Assembly: GCA_025618425.1 (NCBI GenBank)
Contig: CM046832.1
Span: 49,730,026-49,794,025, forward strand
Source of the DNA: Heliocidaris tuberculata
Taxonomy: Eukaryota; Echinodermata; Echinoidea; Camarodonta; Echinometridae
DNA length: 64,000 nt
Direction: 5' to 3'
In this document: positions 46,510-57,660 of the stretch, in pieces
Position numbering within the stretch: the stretch's first letter is position 1
Layout: every line of letters starts with the position of its first letter
Program-made: the position numbers and the translations under genes
Notes under the pieces: generated by a model
The model's input: the letters and a program-made list of their open reading frames with translations, nothing else
The model's database searches: none
What the model was told of the DNA's origin: nothing

Positions 46510-47895
46510 ATTCAATCTTTGTTTAATTTCCTGAGGAGTTGGGGGTTTCTTTTTAGTTCTGCTATAAACAAAAATCATATACTTAATTAAAAGTATAATA
46601 TGATTAATTAACTGCTCCTTCCCTACATTTAAAACTTTTATTCCAATATAAATTCCCTCCCAGTTTATATTTGTAATGTCCAATAAATTGAATAAATCAC
46701 CACAATCTTTCCAAAGGACTCTTATTTTATCACAGGTAAAAAATAAATGCTCATAGGTCTCTTCATTTTTATCGCAAAAAGAGCATACATTACTTATTGA
46801 AAATTTAAATGTGTACATATGTTTCTTAGTATATATAAGCTCATATAACATTTTGAATTGAAATTCCCTTAACCTACTATTCAAAGTACATTTCCTAGGT
46901 CTTAAAAATATTGTATGAATGTCTTTTTCAGAATAAGTATAGATCCTCTCTAAATTTTTAACTGCATATGACTTTTCTATTTTCATATTTAACAAAGCTG
47001 CATATATTTTTTTCGATGTAACATCAATCAGTGTAATAACTCTTCCATTAAATATAAATTCTAAATTTAAATCAGTGTCCCTACACGAATCGTTTTTCTT
47101 CAAAAGACCTTTCCATGTCAATGGAATATTTTTAAATAGCTGGTGAAGTTTAATTATTTCAGCTTTATTTAACCCCATCCTTAGAAAATCTCTAGTTGAT
47201 TTAATTTCACCTTCTCCGTCGACTATATGATGTAATTTATATATATTTCTAAGGAATAAACTTTCATCAAAGTACATATGTCCGTCCAAACGTATATGCT
47301 TATTGTTAAAAACAATCTCATTTCTTTTACATGATTCCTTTTTAAGCAAAACTTCTTTCATAGCGACCCATACTTCCAACATATTCCTATAAAAACTTGG
47401 CAAAGACAATTTACTCATTCTCAATGAAACATTACTAAAAAATATCAGTAGACCTCCCACCTCACGAGTCTCATATTTAAAAAATCGTTTCCATCCCATC
47501 TTCGAATCTCCTAGTATGAGTCTATTTATCCACATAATTCTTTGTGTATAAACAAATAAATGAAAATCTATCATTTTAAGTCCTCCCTTATCATAATTCA
47601 AAAACATCACATTCCTTTCAATTTTATCTTTTCCATTCCATAAAAAATCAAACATTAGTTTCTCAATTTCCTCAAAAACCCAAGTTGGTACTGGGGTAAG
47701 TGATGACACATAATTTGATTTTGAAAGTACAAACGTTTTAATTAATTGTATCTTACCCATTAAAGTTAAATCCCTTTGTTTCCACCATATTAACAGCCTT
47801 TTTATTTTACTTAGAATTTCTTTATAATTAATTCTTTCTTGTACCTCAACATCTAATGCGAAGTTATACCCAATATTTTAATGACCTCTACTAAT
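46510..47895 (-). pseudogene. LINE-B ORF2: C-terminal region
   Basis: From about 47880 down it reads INYKEILSKIKRLLIWWKQR, then MGKIQLIKTFVLSKSNYVSS (from 47760), FDFLWNGKDKIERNVMFLNY and LREFQFKMLYELIYTKKHMY. A zinc-knuckle-like NVCSFCDKNEETYEHLFFTC follows, then KKKPPTPQEIKQRLN, where LINE-C interrupts. The segment 47760-46510 is open for over 400 codons. A frameshift near 47885 separates it from the RT. It corresponds piece by piece to the LINE-A C-terminus. Confidence 0.88.
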
Positions 47896-48684
47896 CTACC
47901 AAAAGGGGTTACAATATTTTCTTTCAGGGTGGGAACCCAACAACAATATGAAAGTTTTATCTTTATTCATTTTCAAACCAGAAATTTGGGCAAAACATTC
48001 AAACAACTTTTCTATTTTATTAATTGATGCCGTATCTCTAACAAAAAGGGTCATATCATCTGCATAAAGTACTTGTTTTACTTCTACATCACCAAAACTA
48101 ATTCCATGAACGGCAGAGTCCTTACGAAATGAATAGGCAAGGATCTCTATACATAGTATAAACAAATATGGAGACAGAGGATCTCCTTGTCTTACACGTT
48201 TCTCAATACTAAAGTACCCGGTAGATATCCCCCCATTAAAAACACAGCTCAGAGCGCAATTATATAGCGTTTGGATCCATCTACAAAAAGATGGTCCAAA
48301 GCCAAAAGAACGCAATACTTTTTGCAAAAATATATGAGACACTGAATCAAAGGCTTTTTCAAAGTCTATTGCCATTAAAAATCCAGAAATATTGTTGTGT
48401 GTAGTATAGAAAATCATATCATCTATTAACCTTATTGCCTCGCCTATATTTCTACCTCGTATATACCCCACCTGATCTATATGAATAATTTTATGTAAGA
48501 GTTTTTTAATTCTTATAGAGAGTACTTTTGCTAAAATTTTATAATCGACATTTAATAATGATATAGGTCTATAATTTTTAATCAACAAGTCTTTCCCATC
48601 TTTACAAAACAAAACAATAACCGCCTGTTTTTGAGAAGACGAGAGTTCCCCTTTACAAAGAGTCTCATTTAAAGTTTCAACCAT
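47896..48684 (-). pseudogene. LINE-B ORF2: reverse transcriptase core
   Basis: An open frame of 262 codons covers the RT fingers and palm: LSSSQKQAVIVLFCKDGKDL, LIKNYRPISLLNVDYKILAK, IDQVGYIRGRNIGEAIRLID, GFLMAIDFEKAFDSVSHIFL (first Asp), RVRQGDPLSPYLFILCIE and VKQVLYADDMTLFVRD (the YADD box). It then has ISGLKMNKDKTFILLLG. It belongs to the L1-like group and is closely similar to LINE-A. Frameshifts lie at both edges (near 48690 and 47890). Confidence 0.9.
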
Positions 48685-48692
48685 TACATCTC

Positions 48693-49124
48693 CTAAGATC
48701 GGCCAAAATAATAAGTAAAATTCAACGCTTTATATCCGTCGTTCCCCGGTGTTTTATTGAGTTTCATTTGTTTCAAAGCTTCCCAGCATTCTTCCTGTGT
48801 GATTTTTCCTTCACATAGTTCCCCTGAAACTGACTCTAATTTAGGCAAATCCTTAAAGAAGACGCTATTACTAAGTATATTTTCGTCACATATTGGTTGT
48901 GCATACAATTTACTATAAAACCTATGTATCTCTTGTATTATTTCGTTTTGATCAAAGCTGGCTTTTTCTCCTATCAACATTTTCCGAATTACTGTTTTTC
49001 GTTTATTAGACTGCATCAACTGTGTAAAATATCTAGTGTCCCTTTCCCCATTTTCATAATATGATGCTCTAGATCGAATTTTAACCCCTTCATGTACATA
49101 ATCATAACTTGCCTTTAACTCGTT
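48693..49124 (-). pseudogene. LINE-B ORF2: linker to RT
   Basis: It reads RASYYENGERDTRYFTQL and QSNKRKTVIRKMLIGE in the frame 49019-48693, and ends LNKTPGNDGYKALNFTYYFG at the RT start. It matches the LINE-A linker (YEEGEKNTQYFTQLLESNKR, FNKSPGN). One frameshift lies near 49125 and one near 48690. Confidence 0.82.
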
Positions 49125-50196
49125 TCATTTACACTCCAATAAATTAAGTTTTTCTTTATCTACCTTATCTAATAACTCTTTTTCTAAGGACAATATATCT
49201 TTTTCTAGATAATCAATTCTTTCTTTTCGTTTCCTTGCCTTTTCTTTAGAATATTTCCTAGTAAAATTACTAATTTTCATTTTCAAAAAATCCCATAATA
49301 CTCTCTTATCTATTAATTCTTTTTTTAATTCTTCTTTTAATCTCAAAATTTCTTCTTTCATATTTTTTTTAAAATCTTCATCGTTACATAAACTATTATT
49401 AAATTTCCAGTAAGAGCCCTTGAGTTTTAAATCAAATGGCAAATTATGAAAGTGCAACTGAACTGCTGAATGGTCCGGTGCTACTGAGGGTATTATATTA
49501 CATTTTAAAATAATCTCATCTAACTTTTCAGATAAGAACCAATAATCTAATCTACTTTGCATAAAGGGATTAACCTGTCTATAAGTAAATTGTTTCTTTA
49601 TACCATTCCTTTTCCTCCATATATCTATTAATAAATGATCATCTAAAAATTTATCAAAACCAAAACTAAATCTAGAGTGAACATTTTGTTTACTGCTTCC
49701 CCTATAATCTAAGTCTTTATCTCTAATCATATTAAAATCTGCACCTAATATTATTGGATTATTCCTTTCATTTATCTCTTTTAAAGTCTTATTAAAATCA
49801 TTCAAAAAAGCTAATTTGTTCCGATTCCTTCCCTCGAACAGGAAACTATACGTTCGCAATTATTAACCGTAATCCCTGTTTAACACACTCCATAATTATA
49901 AACCTGCCATCCTCATCCGTAACTACATTTAAAACTTGAGCATCTAATTTTGAATCAATTAATATAATGACCCCTTTACTATGATTTGTTCCGTGACTGA
50001 AATATACACTTCCACCCCACTGTTGCTTCCATCTATCTTCAATATCCTTTGTACTGTATGTCTCTTGTAAAAATATAATATCTGCTCGCTTGTCTCTACA
50101 CCAATCAAAAATTTGTTGCCTCTTTGGTTCCTCTCGTATTCCTTTTACATTTAGCGAAACAAAATTACAAGCAATAGATACACTACTACATTCCAT
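49125..50196 (-). pseudogene. LINE-B ORF2: endonuclease domain
   Basis: It starts with MECSSVSIACNFVSLNVKGI (50196 and below) and has IIFLQETYSTKDIEDRW (catalytic Glu) and VYFSHGTNHSKGVIILI. After a frameshift near 49850 it continues with IILGADFNMIRDKDLDYRG (Asp/Asn), SRLDYWFLSEKLDEI and SVAPDHSAVQLHF (the SDH-type block), then a Lys/Glu-rich linker. This is an L1/Tx1-type AP endonuclease that nicks target DNA for target-primed reverse transcription. No ORF1 is visible upstream, so the element may be truncated at its 5' side near 50200-50400. Confidence 0.88.
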
Positions 50197-50459
50197 TTAA
50201 GTTGTTTAAAGAAATCAATAACTTAACTTGTCGACTATTCTCAATTTTAACAAGCGACGGCAAGGCAAATACAAATAATCTTATTTGGTTATTTTCCATA
50301 AACTTCATTTCATTTTCACTAAAGAGGCTGCGATACATACACAAACAAAGGGACACACCTACAATAGCATACACGTACAAAGAAAACAATTGCTACTGAT
50401 CGATTATTTTTTTACTGATATACGATTTGATGTAACTTACACTGTCGGGAAACAGTCAT

Positions 50460-50930
50460 AGAGCATAAGACAATGTTTCATAATATCGTAGAGGGCGTAT
50501 AAAATAAAAAATGAATAAAAGCCTATATTTGATATATTTATTTATTTTCTGCATTATTCACGAAAGTCATCTCCAATTTCATTTAAATACGAACAGTGGA
50601 AATTCTTATCCCTATTGCAATTAAGGGTTTTTTTTTTTTAAATAATTCGAAAATCATAAATTTGACCAAAATCAGCATTCTATTAAAATTTTCTAAAAAT
50701 GCATGTTTCCAAAAATCCTCACAAAATTTCCCATTGTTGACCATTTGACAACGGACTATAACCTGTTATTAATGACTGAACTACAATACTTGGAATCCAG
50801 TTTGCATACATTATTTGTTGCTATGTCTGACAAGCCTCTGACAAGCTTTCAGATTGTCAAGAACAACCTTTGTTTTAAAAGTATGCAAAAAATTTGAATA
50901 TATTTGTGAACAGATCTATTTCGTAATTCA
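50460..50930 (-). repeat. Repeat R, minus copy
   Basis: This is the inverted counterpart of 41350-41825. It shares the complements of 'tatgcgccctctacgataat', 'ctgattttggtcatattatg', 'attttgtgaggatttttgga' and 'agtccgttgtcaagtggtca'. It ends with the MITE-like end 'tttgtgaacagatctatt'. Together with the plus copy it brackets LINE-B and LINE-C. Confidence 0.75.
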
Positions 50931-50939
50931 GACTAGAGA

Positions 50940-51140
50940 GTTTTCGTATGGATATACGACGTATGAATATAGGACGTATGGACGTTTTTATGTGTCTGAA
51001 TGCCCTTATATTGATACGTCGTATCTCATACCTCGTATATCGAAACGATGCTCAGAGCATCGTTTCGTACGATGATCCTATGTTCATACGACGTATATTT
51101 GTGTCTGAATGCTCTCATATCCATACGTCGTATAAGTTGG
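50940..51140. mobile_element. Foldback region rich in ATACGTCGTAT, perfect hairpin core
   Basis: The centre is a perfect inverted repeat with 13-bp arms (CGAAACGATGCTC) around a single A (51041-51067). Outwards, both sides carry ATACGACGTAT/ATACGTCGTAT and 'gtgtctgaatgc' motifs in opposite or repeated orientation. A second cluster of the same motifs lies at 51605-51690, so a larger element (about 50940-51700) with these motifs near both ends is possible. Confidence 0.6.
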
Positions 51141-53378
51141 CGGGGCTTATATAAACACAATGCGCAAAGCCCGCGCAAAGTTCGTACTGCGCAAGGGAGA
51201 GACTCGTACATATTCATGAGCTAACCATGAAACCTGACAGTGCGCGAGGTCTGAATGCTGCGATCATAGACAAATTAAAACGAGACAATAAGCCAGTTCA
51301 CGGTTACAGTCTGCGCATGAGCAGATAAAGGTCATTGCAGACCAAAATAATTGTGAACGTCCTCATGAAAGTTATGTGATCATTATTCATTTATGCACAA
51401 GCAGTGCACTCACAGGTGGAAGTATTCTTTGAAAGGGGGAAACAAAGGCTATTTAGTTATGTAGCACCTCCATCGCTGTAGGAGTGATTATTTCAAAATG
51501 TACAAAGTGGGACTTCTCCGTGTTTTACTGAGATCTTTGAATATTCGGTGTCATTTGGGACATGTGCTAACCGTGAACTGGTCTATTATCGTATAACGGT
51601 AAATTGTGTCTGAATGCTCTCATATCAATACGTCGTATACCCATACGTCATATACCCATACGTCGTATGAGTATAGGATAACATGGTGTGTCTGAAAGGG
51701 GAGTAATCAATTTGATTGTAGCTGAGTGTTGCAGGCACGTCAAGCTATCTGCGTATGCCGTAGCCCTTAAAATCAATTATGTATCATTTATGTCTTGATA
51801 TTCAATTATGTATTCAACATGTATAATTATGTATTATGTCTGAAAAATGTACCATGCCTGAAAAAAATGTGTGTTCAAAATATTATGCAGAAACCAATAA
51901 AAATCAAATCAAATCAAACTAATAAAGCAATTGATAGTAAACTTCCTGGAAATGATAGCATGATAAATGAACTATGTCCATTTTGAATGACTCTAGGCTA
52001 TATATTGAATAGGAGACATCCGGGTGAAGTCAAGATTAAGGTAGCTTAGCGAAATGTCGTGGTGCATAAGCACGGGGGTTTTAGACAAAAGAACGCAAGC
52101 GGCCAATCAGCGACAGCGTTTCTCGCTTCCGGGATTTTACCCCCTGGGGAACGAAGACTCAGTGTCTGACAAAAGCGATCCCGTCTCCCGGTGCTGAAAA
52201 GCCGCGATTTATTTTTGGTCTTCTCTGCAGACTCGTTAAAACGCTATAGCCCCCTCTACGGCTACATTATTATATACTTCTACGTGTTTTTCTCTACGGG
52301 GCAAACCACTATTATTACGGGCCAAGTCTGCGGGACACATTCATGATGATCCGTTGTATTAAATTTTCTCAATACGTATCTATCTATTCTTGTATTTATA
52401 TACTTCGATAAAAACACTTGTAAATAACAATCTAATTGTTTCGTTCTATCTTACTGGGGACTCTAAAACTAGCATTTACTAAGAGCAGTGAGTCTATCAG
52501 TATCGAAATTCTCTGTTTTTTAAAATATTTTTAATATATATTTTCATGGTAGGCTAAAATCAGTATCTGGGCTTTATCGTTTAACGAGGGAATTCAAGAC
52601 GAACATCGATTTGAATACCGTTTTAAACATGTTTTCCTCATGAAGAGTATTATTGTTTATTCATAAATATTATTTATTTCTTCTTTCATGGTTAAAACAA
52701 ATATCCGAGAGAGTCTGGATCATTATTACGAGGTTAAAAGTATTGCGTGCCTTTCAAATATATTGCTCTTATTGACTTCAATTATTTCTGCCCATCACCT
52801 TTTTCTGTCAATGACCTCTTCCTAATTGAGATCCCAATTTCCATCAGAATTTTGTGCAGTAATATATGCGCCCACAAGTATAAAGTGCATGAAATAGTAG
52901 GTAAAAGGTTCGAAATTCGAAGGAAATCGTAATTTCTGATTGCCTTGCTTCAGTCATAATCGCAAATACAGAGGGACAGGGTTACATCCCCCCCCCCCCA
53001 ACATGATGGTAATTGTCATTATGGTGATGATGATGATGTCGATGATACTAATAATAATAACAAGTATTAATAAGTAGGCAAAAGATTGTTTTCTTGTTAT
53101 TATTGTGATAAGGCTGTGCACTGATGAATATTTCGCATTATATTGTAGATATTCTTGTTGTCATGGCAATAAAATTTCAAAGTGATTTAGAAGCTCGAAG
53201 GGTGGGGGGGGGGGGGGCGGCCTGTAAAGGTTGTGCCGTGGCTAATTATTTACATATATCAGCCAATCCTTTTCAGTTGTTTATCCATTCCTGAATAGCC
53301 TACTGAAGCAGGGAATGATAACATATAAAACGGAAAGAATGCAGCCCGTTCATTTGTCAGTAGTCGGAAAATTAGTCA
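51141..53378. other. No gene recognised
   Basis: 51605-51690 repeats ATACGTCGTAT motifs. The sequence 'cttagcgaaatgtcgtggtg' followed by 'cataagcacg' (52047-52076) is found inverted near 61776-61808. A C-run is at 52989-52999 and a G-run at 53203-53216. Open frames are short and without family signal. Confidence 0.4.
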
Positions 53379-53386
53379 ACGTAGAG

Positions 53387-54600
53387 CAGGGCCAGGGGGC
53401 ACAGTGCCCTCCCACTTTTTCAAGTACCCCAAAAGTGCCCTTTTTACATCTGAAAAAATGCCCCCTTCCTCTCTGATAAGTGCCCTTTTTACTACTAAAA
53501 GTGCCCCTTTTCCTTTCTAATAAGTGCCCCTTCCCCTTCTGATAAGTGTTTTTTCCCCTCCTGATAAGTGCCCCTTTTCAAAATCTGATAATTGGCTCCT
53601 TATCTCTCTAATAAGTGCCCTTTTCTTCTGATGATAAGTGCATTTTTACTTCTGATAGGTGCCCCTTTTCCCTTCTAAATAGTGCCAACTTTCCCCTTCT
53701 GATAAATGCCCCTTTTACATCTCATAAGCTCCCCTTTTCCTATCTAATATGTGCCATTTTCCTCTTCTCATGAGTGCCCCTTTTCACTTCTTATAAGTGC
53801 CCCATTCCATCTCTGATAAGCGCCCTTTCCTCTTCGGATAAATGCCCCCTTTTACGCATATTTCCCGTTGTTTCTTACAAAAAGAGCCATATCTAACTTC
53901 AAAGAATCGATGCGGCTTTATGTAGTAGCAGGTACACATATTACTACAATGTAAGGCAGTGGAGCTGGAGGCAAGAGGGGCATAATGCCTACCCCCCCCC
54001 CCCCCCCAGCAAAGGAATTCTTATTCCGCTCGCTCGAATATGCCCATAATTTTCACCAATTAAGGGCAATATTTTCTGAAAATCTCCCCAAAACTCCCTC
54101 GCTACGCTCGCTAGCTCTTATGAAAGCAAGCAGATCGCATAAAGTATGTTGATATAGATGTAATCCTAAAGAAAAGCGACAGGGATAATGTATGAATTAA
54201 AAGATAATTCGACATTCCCCCAATTAATTTGCTGTTGTCAATTTCATTATATCGCTATGAATGATTCTCAACCAAAGGAATTCATCATTAGAAAAAAGTC
54301 TAAAAATTTTTTGCGCGCTCGCTTCGCTCTCTCGCACATGAGTCATTAGACCACCACACACAACTGCTAATTTATTGGGGAAGCTGAAGCAGTGTCCAGA
54401 ACCACAATAAAAAGGAAGAAGATGATGCTTGATAATGTATTAATCATGTTAACTGGACTGTAGGGTAATACCAATGTCACAAAAATGGTCCCTTTTTCGC
54501 TTTATGTTCACCCCTTGTATAGGTGCCCCCTTTTCCCCAAAAGTGCCCTTTTTGGCTGGTGCCCCCCTACCCCACTTTGAAAGACGCTCCGCTGCCCCTG
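53387..54600. mobile_element. hAT-like element with exact 8-bp TSD and internal minisatellite
   Basis: It is flanked on both sides by ACGTAGAG (53379-53386 and 54601-54608). The ends are CAGGGCCAGGGGGCAC and, read inward from the right, CAGGGGCAGCGGAG. The CAGGG start plus the 8-bp duplication fits hAT. The left part (about 53400-53860) is a degenerate array of ~25-30-bp units of the type 'tctgataagtgcccctttt', which also recurs at the right end. The interior carries 'gcgctcgcttcgctctc'-type sequence. No transposase is visible. A partial inverted copy lies at 56310-57165. Confidence 0.9.
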
Positions 54601-54744
54601 ACGTAGAGAAATAGCCCAGGCCAAACCCGGCGGCTGCGTTCGAGCTGACAAGCTTTTTGTGAATAAAATGGATAGTCTAAGTAAGGGGGTAAAATCTCGT
54701 AATTTATATAAAATGGGGTGACTGTTTCGGGAAGGTTCCCAGAC

Positions 54745-55833
54745 TATGTAAGTTCTATGTAAAACAAATTGCATGGGTTAATCAATGTGAACAAGAAAAA
54801 AGTAGGTCCTATTTAAGTTTATTATAGGCTAAATTGCAAGTTCAGTGTATGATAACAGAAGGACGATACAGGTAACAAACCAGTATTATGTAACAGGGAA
54901 CAAAGAAAGACATCCCAACGGAGTGAATAGGCATTGTCTAGTGCAGGTGTCAGGCCACCGGCCGAGGTGCGCTTAATCTTTCCATAATGGAGAGTGTTCT
55001 TAGAACACTCCGAGTCATGTGCCTCATAACAACTTTCGAATGACTAAAGTTCACAATTTGAACTCTTGGTAATACAATGAATAACCTATGTTTAACACTC
55101 CTACAAAATATCAACCCAATCCGACGATTAATTTCATGGCGGTTGCTATGGCCTTTTGATTCACTCTCTATTGATTTTCTTTCTTGTTTTCTTGCTCCGC
55201 ACGCTTGAATAGCCCCTCTGTAGAACAGTTGAGCTGCAATGGCACGGCTGAGCAGGGCGATCCTTCCAATATTATTTTCTCATGTTATCATGTATGTTAT
55301 TATATATATGTTCTTATAATTGTTAAATAAAATAAGAATAGTCTACCCTTAAACATTCGTTCCTGCCCTTCAGCTGAATCTTTCAAAAGAAATCTTAAGA
55401 CTTATTTGTTTTCTCTACGATTGGATTTGGTTGTGTGCACTTGGAGAGCAAAATAATTACTTTGTTTCATATTTTCTTATTGTAAAGCGCCTTGAGCATG
55501 TTTATATGGAAAGGCGCTGTATGTATGTATGTAAATCAATCAAATCAAATATAGGCCTCAACTTTAGAGCTCATTTCCTCCCTAACTGATACCAGCCAAC
55601 CTATCTTACAAGCTCTTTTCGTTCGCTAAATCAAAAGGGTTGTAAAGTTTCAAGTTTAAAGCTGAAACTTTGTTCTATCCAAATAGAATAAAATCAGATT
55701 TGTTTATTTGTTTGTGTGTTTGTTTGTTTGTTGTTGTTGTTGTGTTTTGGGGGGTTGCTGTTTGTTTGTTTGTTTGTTTGTTTGTTTTTTCGGGGGGGGG
55801 GACTTTTTGGTGGTTTTGTGGTGCCGGGTCACA
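54745..55833. mobile_element. Second copy of the GTGACCCGGCACC element, interrupted
   Basis: 54745-55200 and 55560-55833 match 39104-39729 in the same orientation, including 'gtgtcaggccaccg', 'ctatggccttttgattcact' and the right end 'ggttttgtggtgccgggtca'. The left terminal repeat is missing. The stretch between is a LINE tail. A GTTT/TTG simple repeat (55696-55790) replaces part of the right side. Confidence 0.75.
55200..55550 (+). mobile_element. LINE 3'-end fragment (CR1/L2-like tail)
   Basis: It contains a C-terminal coding remnant (AESFKRNLKTYLFS, about 55373-55415). This is followed by 'aaagcgccttgagcatg' and 'ggaaaggcgctgtatgtatg', a stem-forming 3' end seen in CR1/L2-type LINEs and their SINEs. 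It ends in a short repeat tail (gtatgtatgtaaatcaatca). It is inserted in the copy of the GTGACCCGGCACC element. Confidence 0.65.
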
Positions 55834-56309
55834 CATGTTCAAGGACGTTTTTTTGTTTAAAGGGCCCTGTCCAAGGGCCCCCCCGCAATACTCGCAATAC
55901 ACGCGAATACACCCCTCCCCTTCCCTTTCAGTCACATAACAGAGAAAAAAAGGGAAGGTGAAAGAGGGTGAAAAGAAAAGAAAAAAAATCATTACGAAAA
56001 GTATGCGAATTCGCTGGCTCGCAATTTATCCATTTATTTTCATTTTTAGATTACATGCAAACATGATACTCAGTTGAAAGGCATCAGCCCCTCCCACGAG
56101 AAAATATGGCCATACGCCAGGATTTGATCATAAGTGAGCTGTTCTTTTATTTACGGGTGTGAAAAATTCGGGAGTGGGAAGGGGGTGGGTCTTGAAGTTC
56201 TTGACAAATTAAAGTCGGTTTATTTTTAAGCTTGTGCATGCAAGCCGGTGAATATAATTTAGTAAAAATTAGAAGTGAAAATTCTAAATAGAAGTCCTGC
56301 CCCCTCCCC

Positions 56310-57165
56310 GAACATGATTAATACATATCAAGCATCATCTTCTTCCTTTTTATTGTGGTTCTAGACATGTTTCAGCTTCCCTAACTGGCAGTAATGTGTG
56401 ATAGTCTAATGATGGCATGTGCGAGCGAAGCGAGGAGCAAAAGTTTTCAGACTTTTTTCTAACGTTGAAGTCCTATGTTTGTGCATTTTTTTACGGCGAT
56501 ATAATGGAAATGACGAGAAAAACTTAATTTGGGGAATGTCGAAAGATATTTTAATTCGTGCTTTAACCCTGTCGTTTTTCTTTAGGATTTCATCGATATC
56601 AACATACTTTAGTATGATAAATGCTTGATTTCATTATGTATTATAAGAGTTTGGGGGAAATTTTCGGAAAATGTTATCCTTACTTGTTAGTATTATGGCA
56701 AATTCGAGAGAGCGGAATGACAAATACTTTGCTGGGGGGGGGCATGGCATGCCCCTCTTGCCTCCAGCCTCACTGCTTTACACTGTAGTTTAGTAATGGG
56801 TACCTGTTAAGCCGCACCGATTATTTGAAGCTATATAAATATGGCTCTTTTTGTAAGAAACAGTGGGAAATATTGGTAAAAGGGGCATTTATCAGAAGAG
56901 GAAAGAGTGCTTATCAGAGGTGGGAAGGGGCAATTAAAAGAGGTGAAAAGAGGCACTTATTAGGAAGAGGGCACATATTACGTAGGGAAAGGGGTAATTA
57001 TCAGAAGGGGGAAAAGGGCACTTATTAGAAGGGAAAAGGGGCACCTATCAGAAGCATAAATGCTCTTATCAAATGAGAAAAGGGCACAAATTAGACAGAA
57101 TTAGGGGCATTTATCAAAAGGAGAAAAGGGCACCTATAAGAGAGAAATGGAACAGTTTTCAGAAA
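56310..57165. mobile_element. Partial inverted copy of the 53387-54600 element
   Basis: Read in reverse complement it matches 53395-54450. Shared parts are 'gattaatacat' with 'caagcatcatcttcttcctt', 'gcgagcgaagcgag', the G-run with 'tgcccctcttgcctccagcc', 'atatggctctttttgtaaga' and the 'ggggcacttatcagaag' minisatellite. The two copies form a large imperfect inverted repeat with ~1.9 kb between them. No terminal end or target duplication is clear for this copy. Confidence 0.75.
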
Positions 57166-57239
57166 AAAGGGACACGTTTTGGGTACTTCAGGCTATAGAA
57201 AAACAGAGGGGGAATCACATCAACTGCACGTGGCCTTTA

Positions 57240-57660
57240 GTTAAGCACTTTTTTATAGGGTGCTGCCAGCAGTTAGGGTTTGAAATATTTCAAGATATGT
57301 ATCATACACTGAAGCCCCTACTCTGTGCAATGAAAAGCTACTTCAGTGAAAGGCTTGTGTCTCAAATTTTGCATAGAGCTATATAGTTCGAAGAAGAAAT
57401 AATAATGGGGGATCGGACCTATTGTGTTGAGTTGAATGCATGTAGGACGGAGGAATAATGGGGAGGCGGCTTTGGTTATACGCGCGTTCGAGCAGCGTCA
57501 GCGTTTGTTCTTATATTATGATGAAAAGACAGGAAGTCTATTGACTACTGATATAAAGAAGTAATAGGAGAGAGAGAGAGAGAGAGCCCTACTGCTAATC
57601 CCTGTTAAACTGAACTTCCCTCAGTGACATAACAACATGTTATGCATAGGCGGCTATTAC
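57240..57660. repeat. Duplicated segment, copy 1
   Basis: It shares with 60440-60880, in the same orientation, 'atgtatcatacactgaag', 'ctcaaattttgcatagagct', 'tcggacctattgtgttgagt', 'acaggaagtctattgact', an (AG)n run and 'atgcataggcggctattaca'. It is non-coding and diverged by small indels. Confidence 0.75.
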
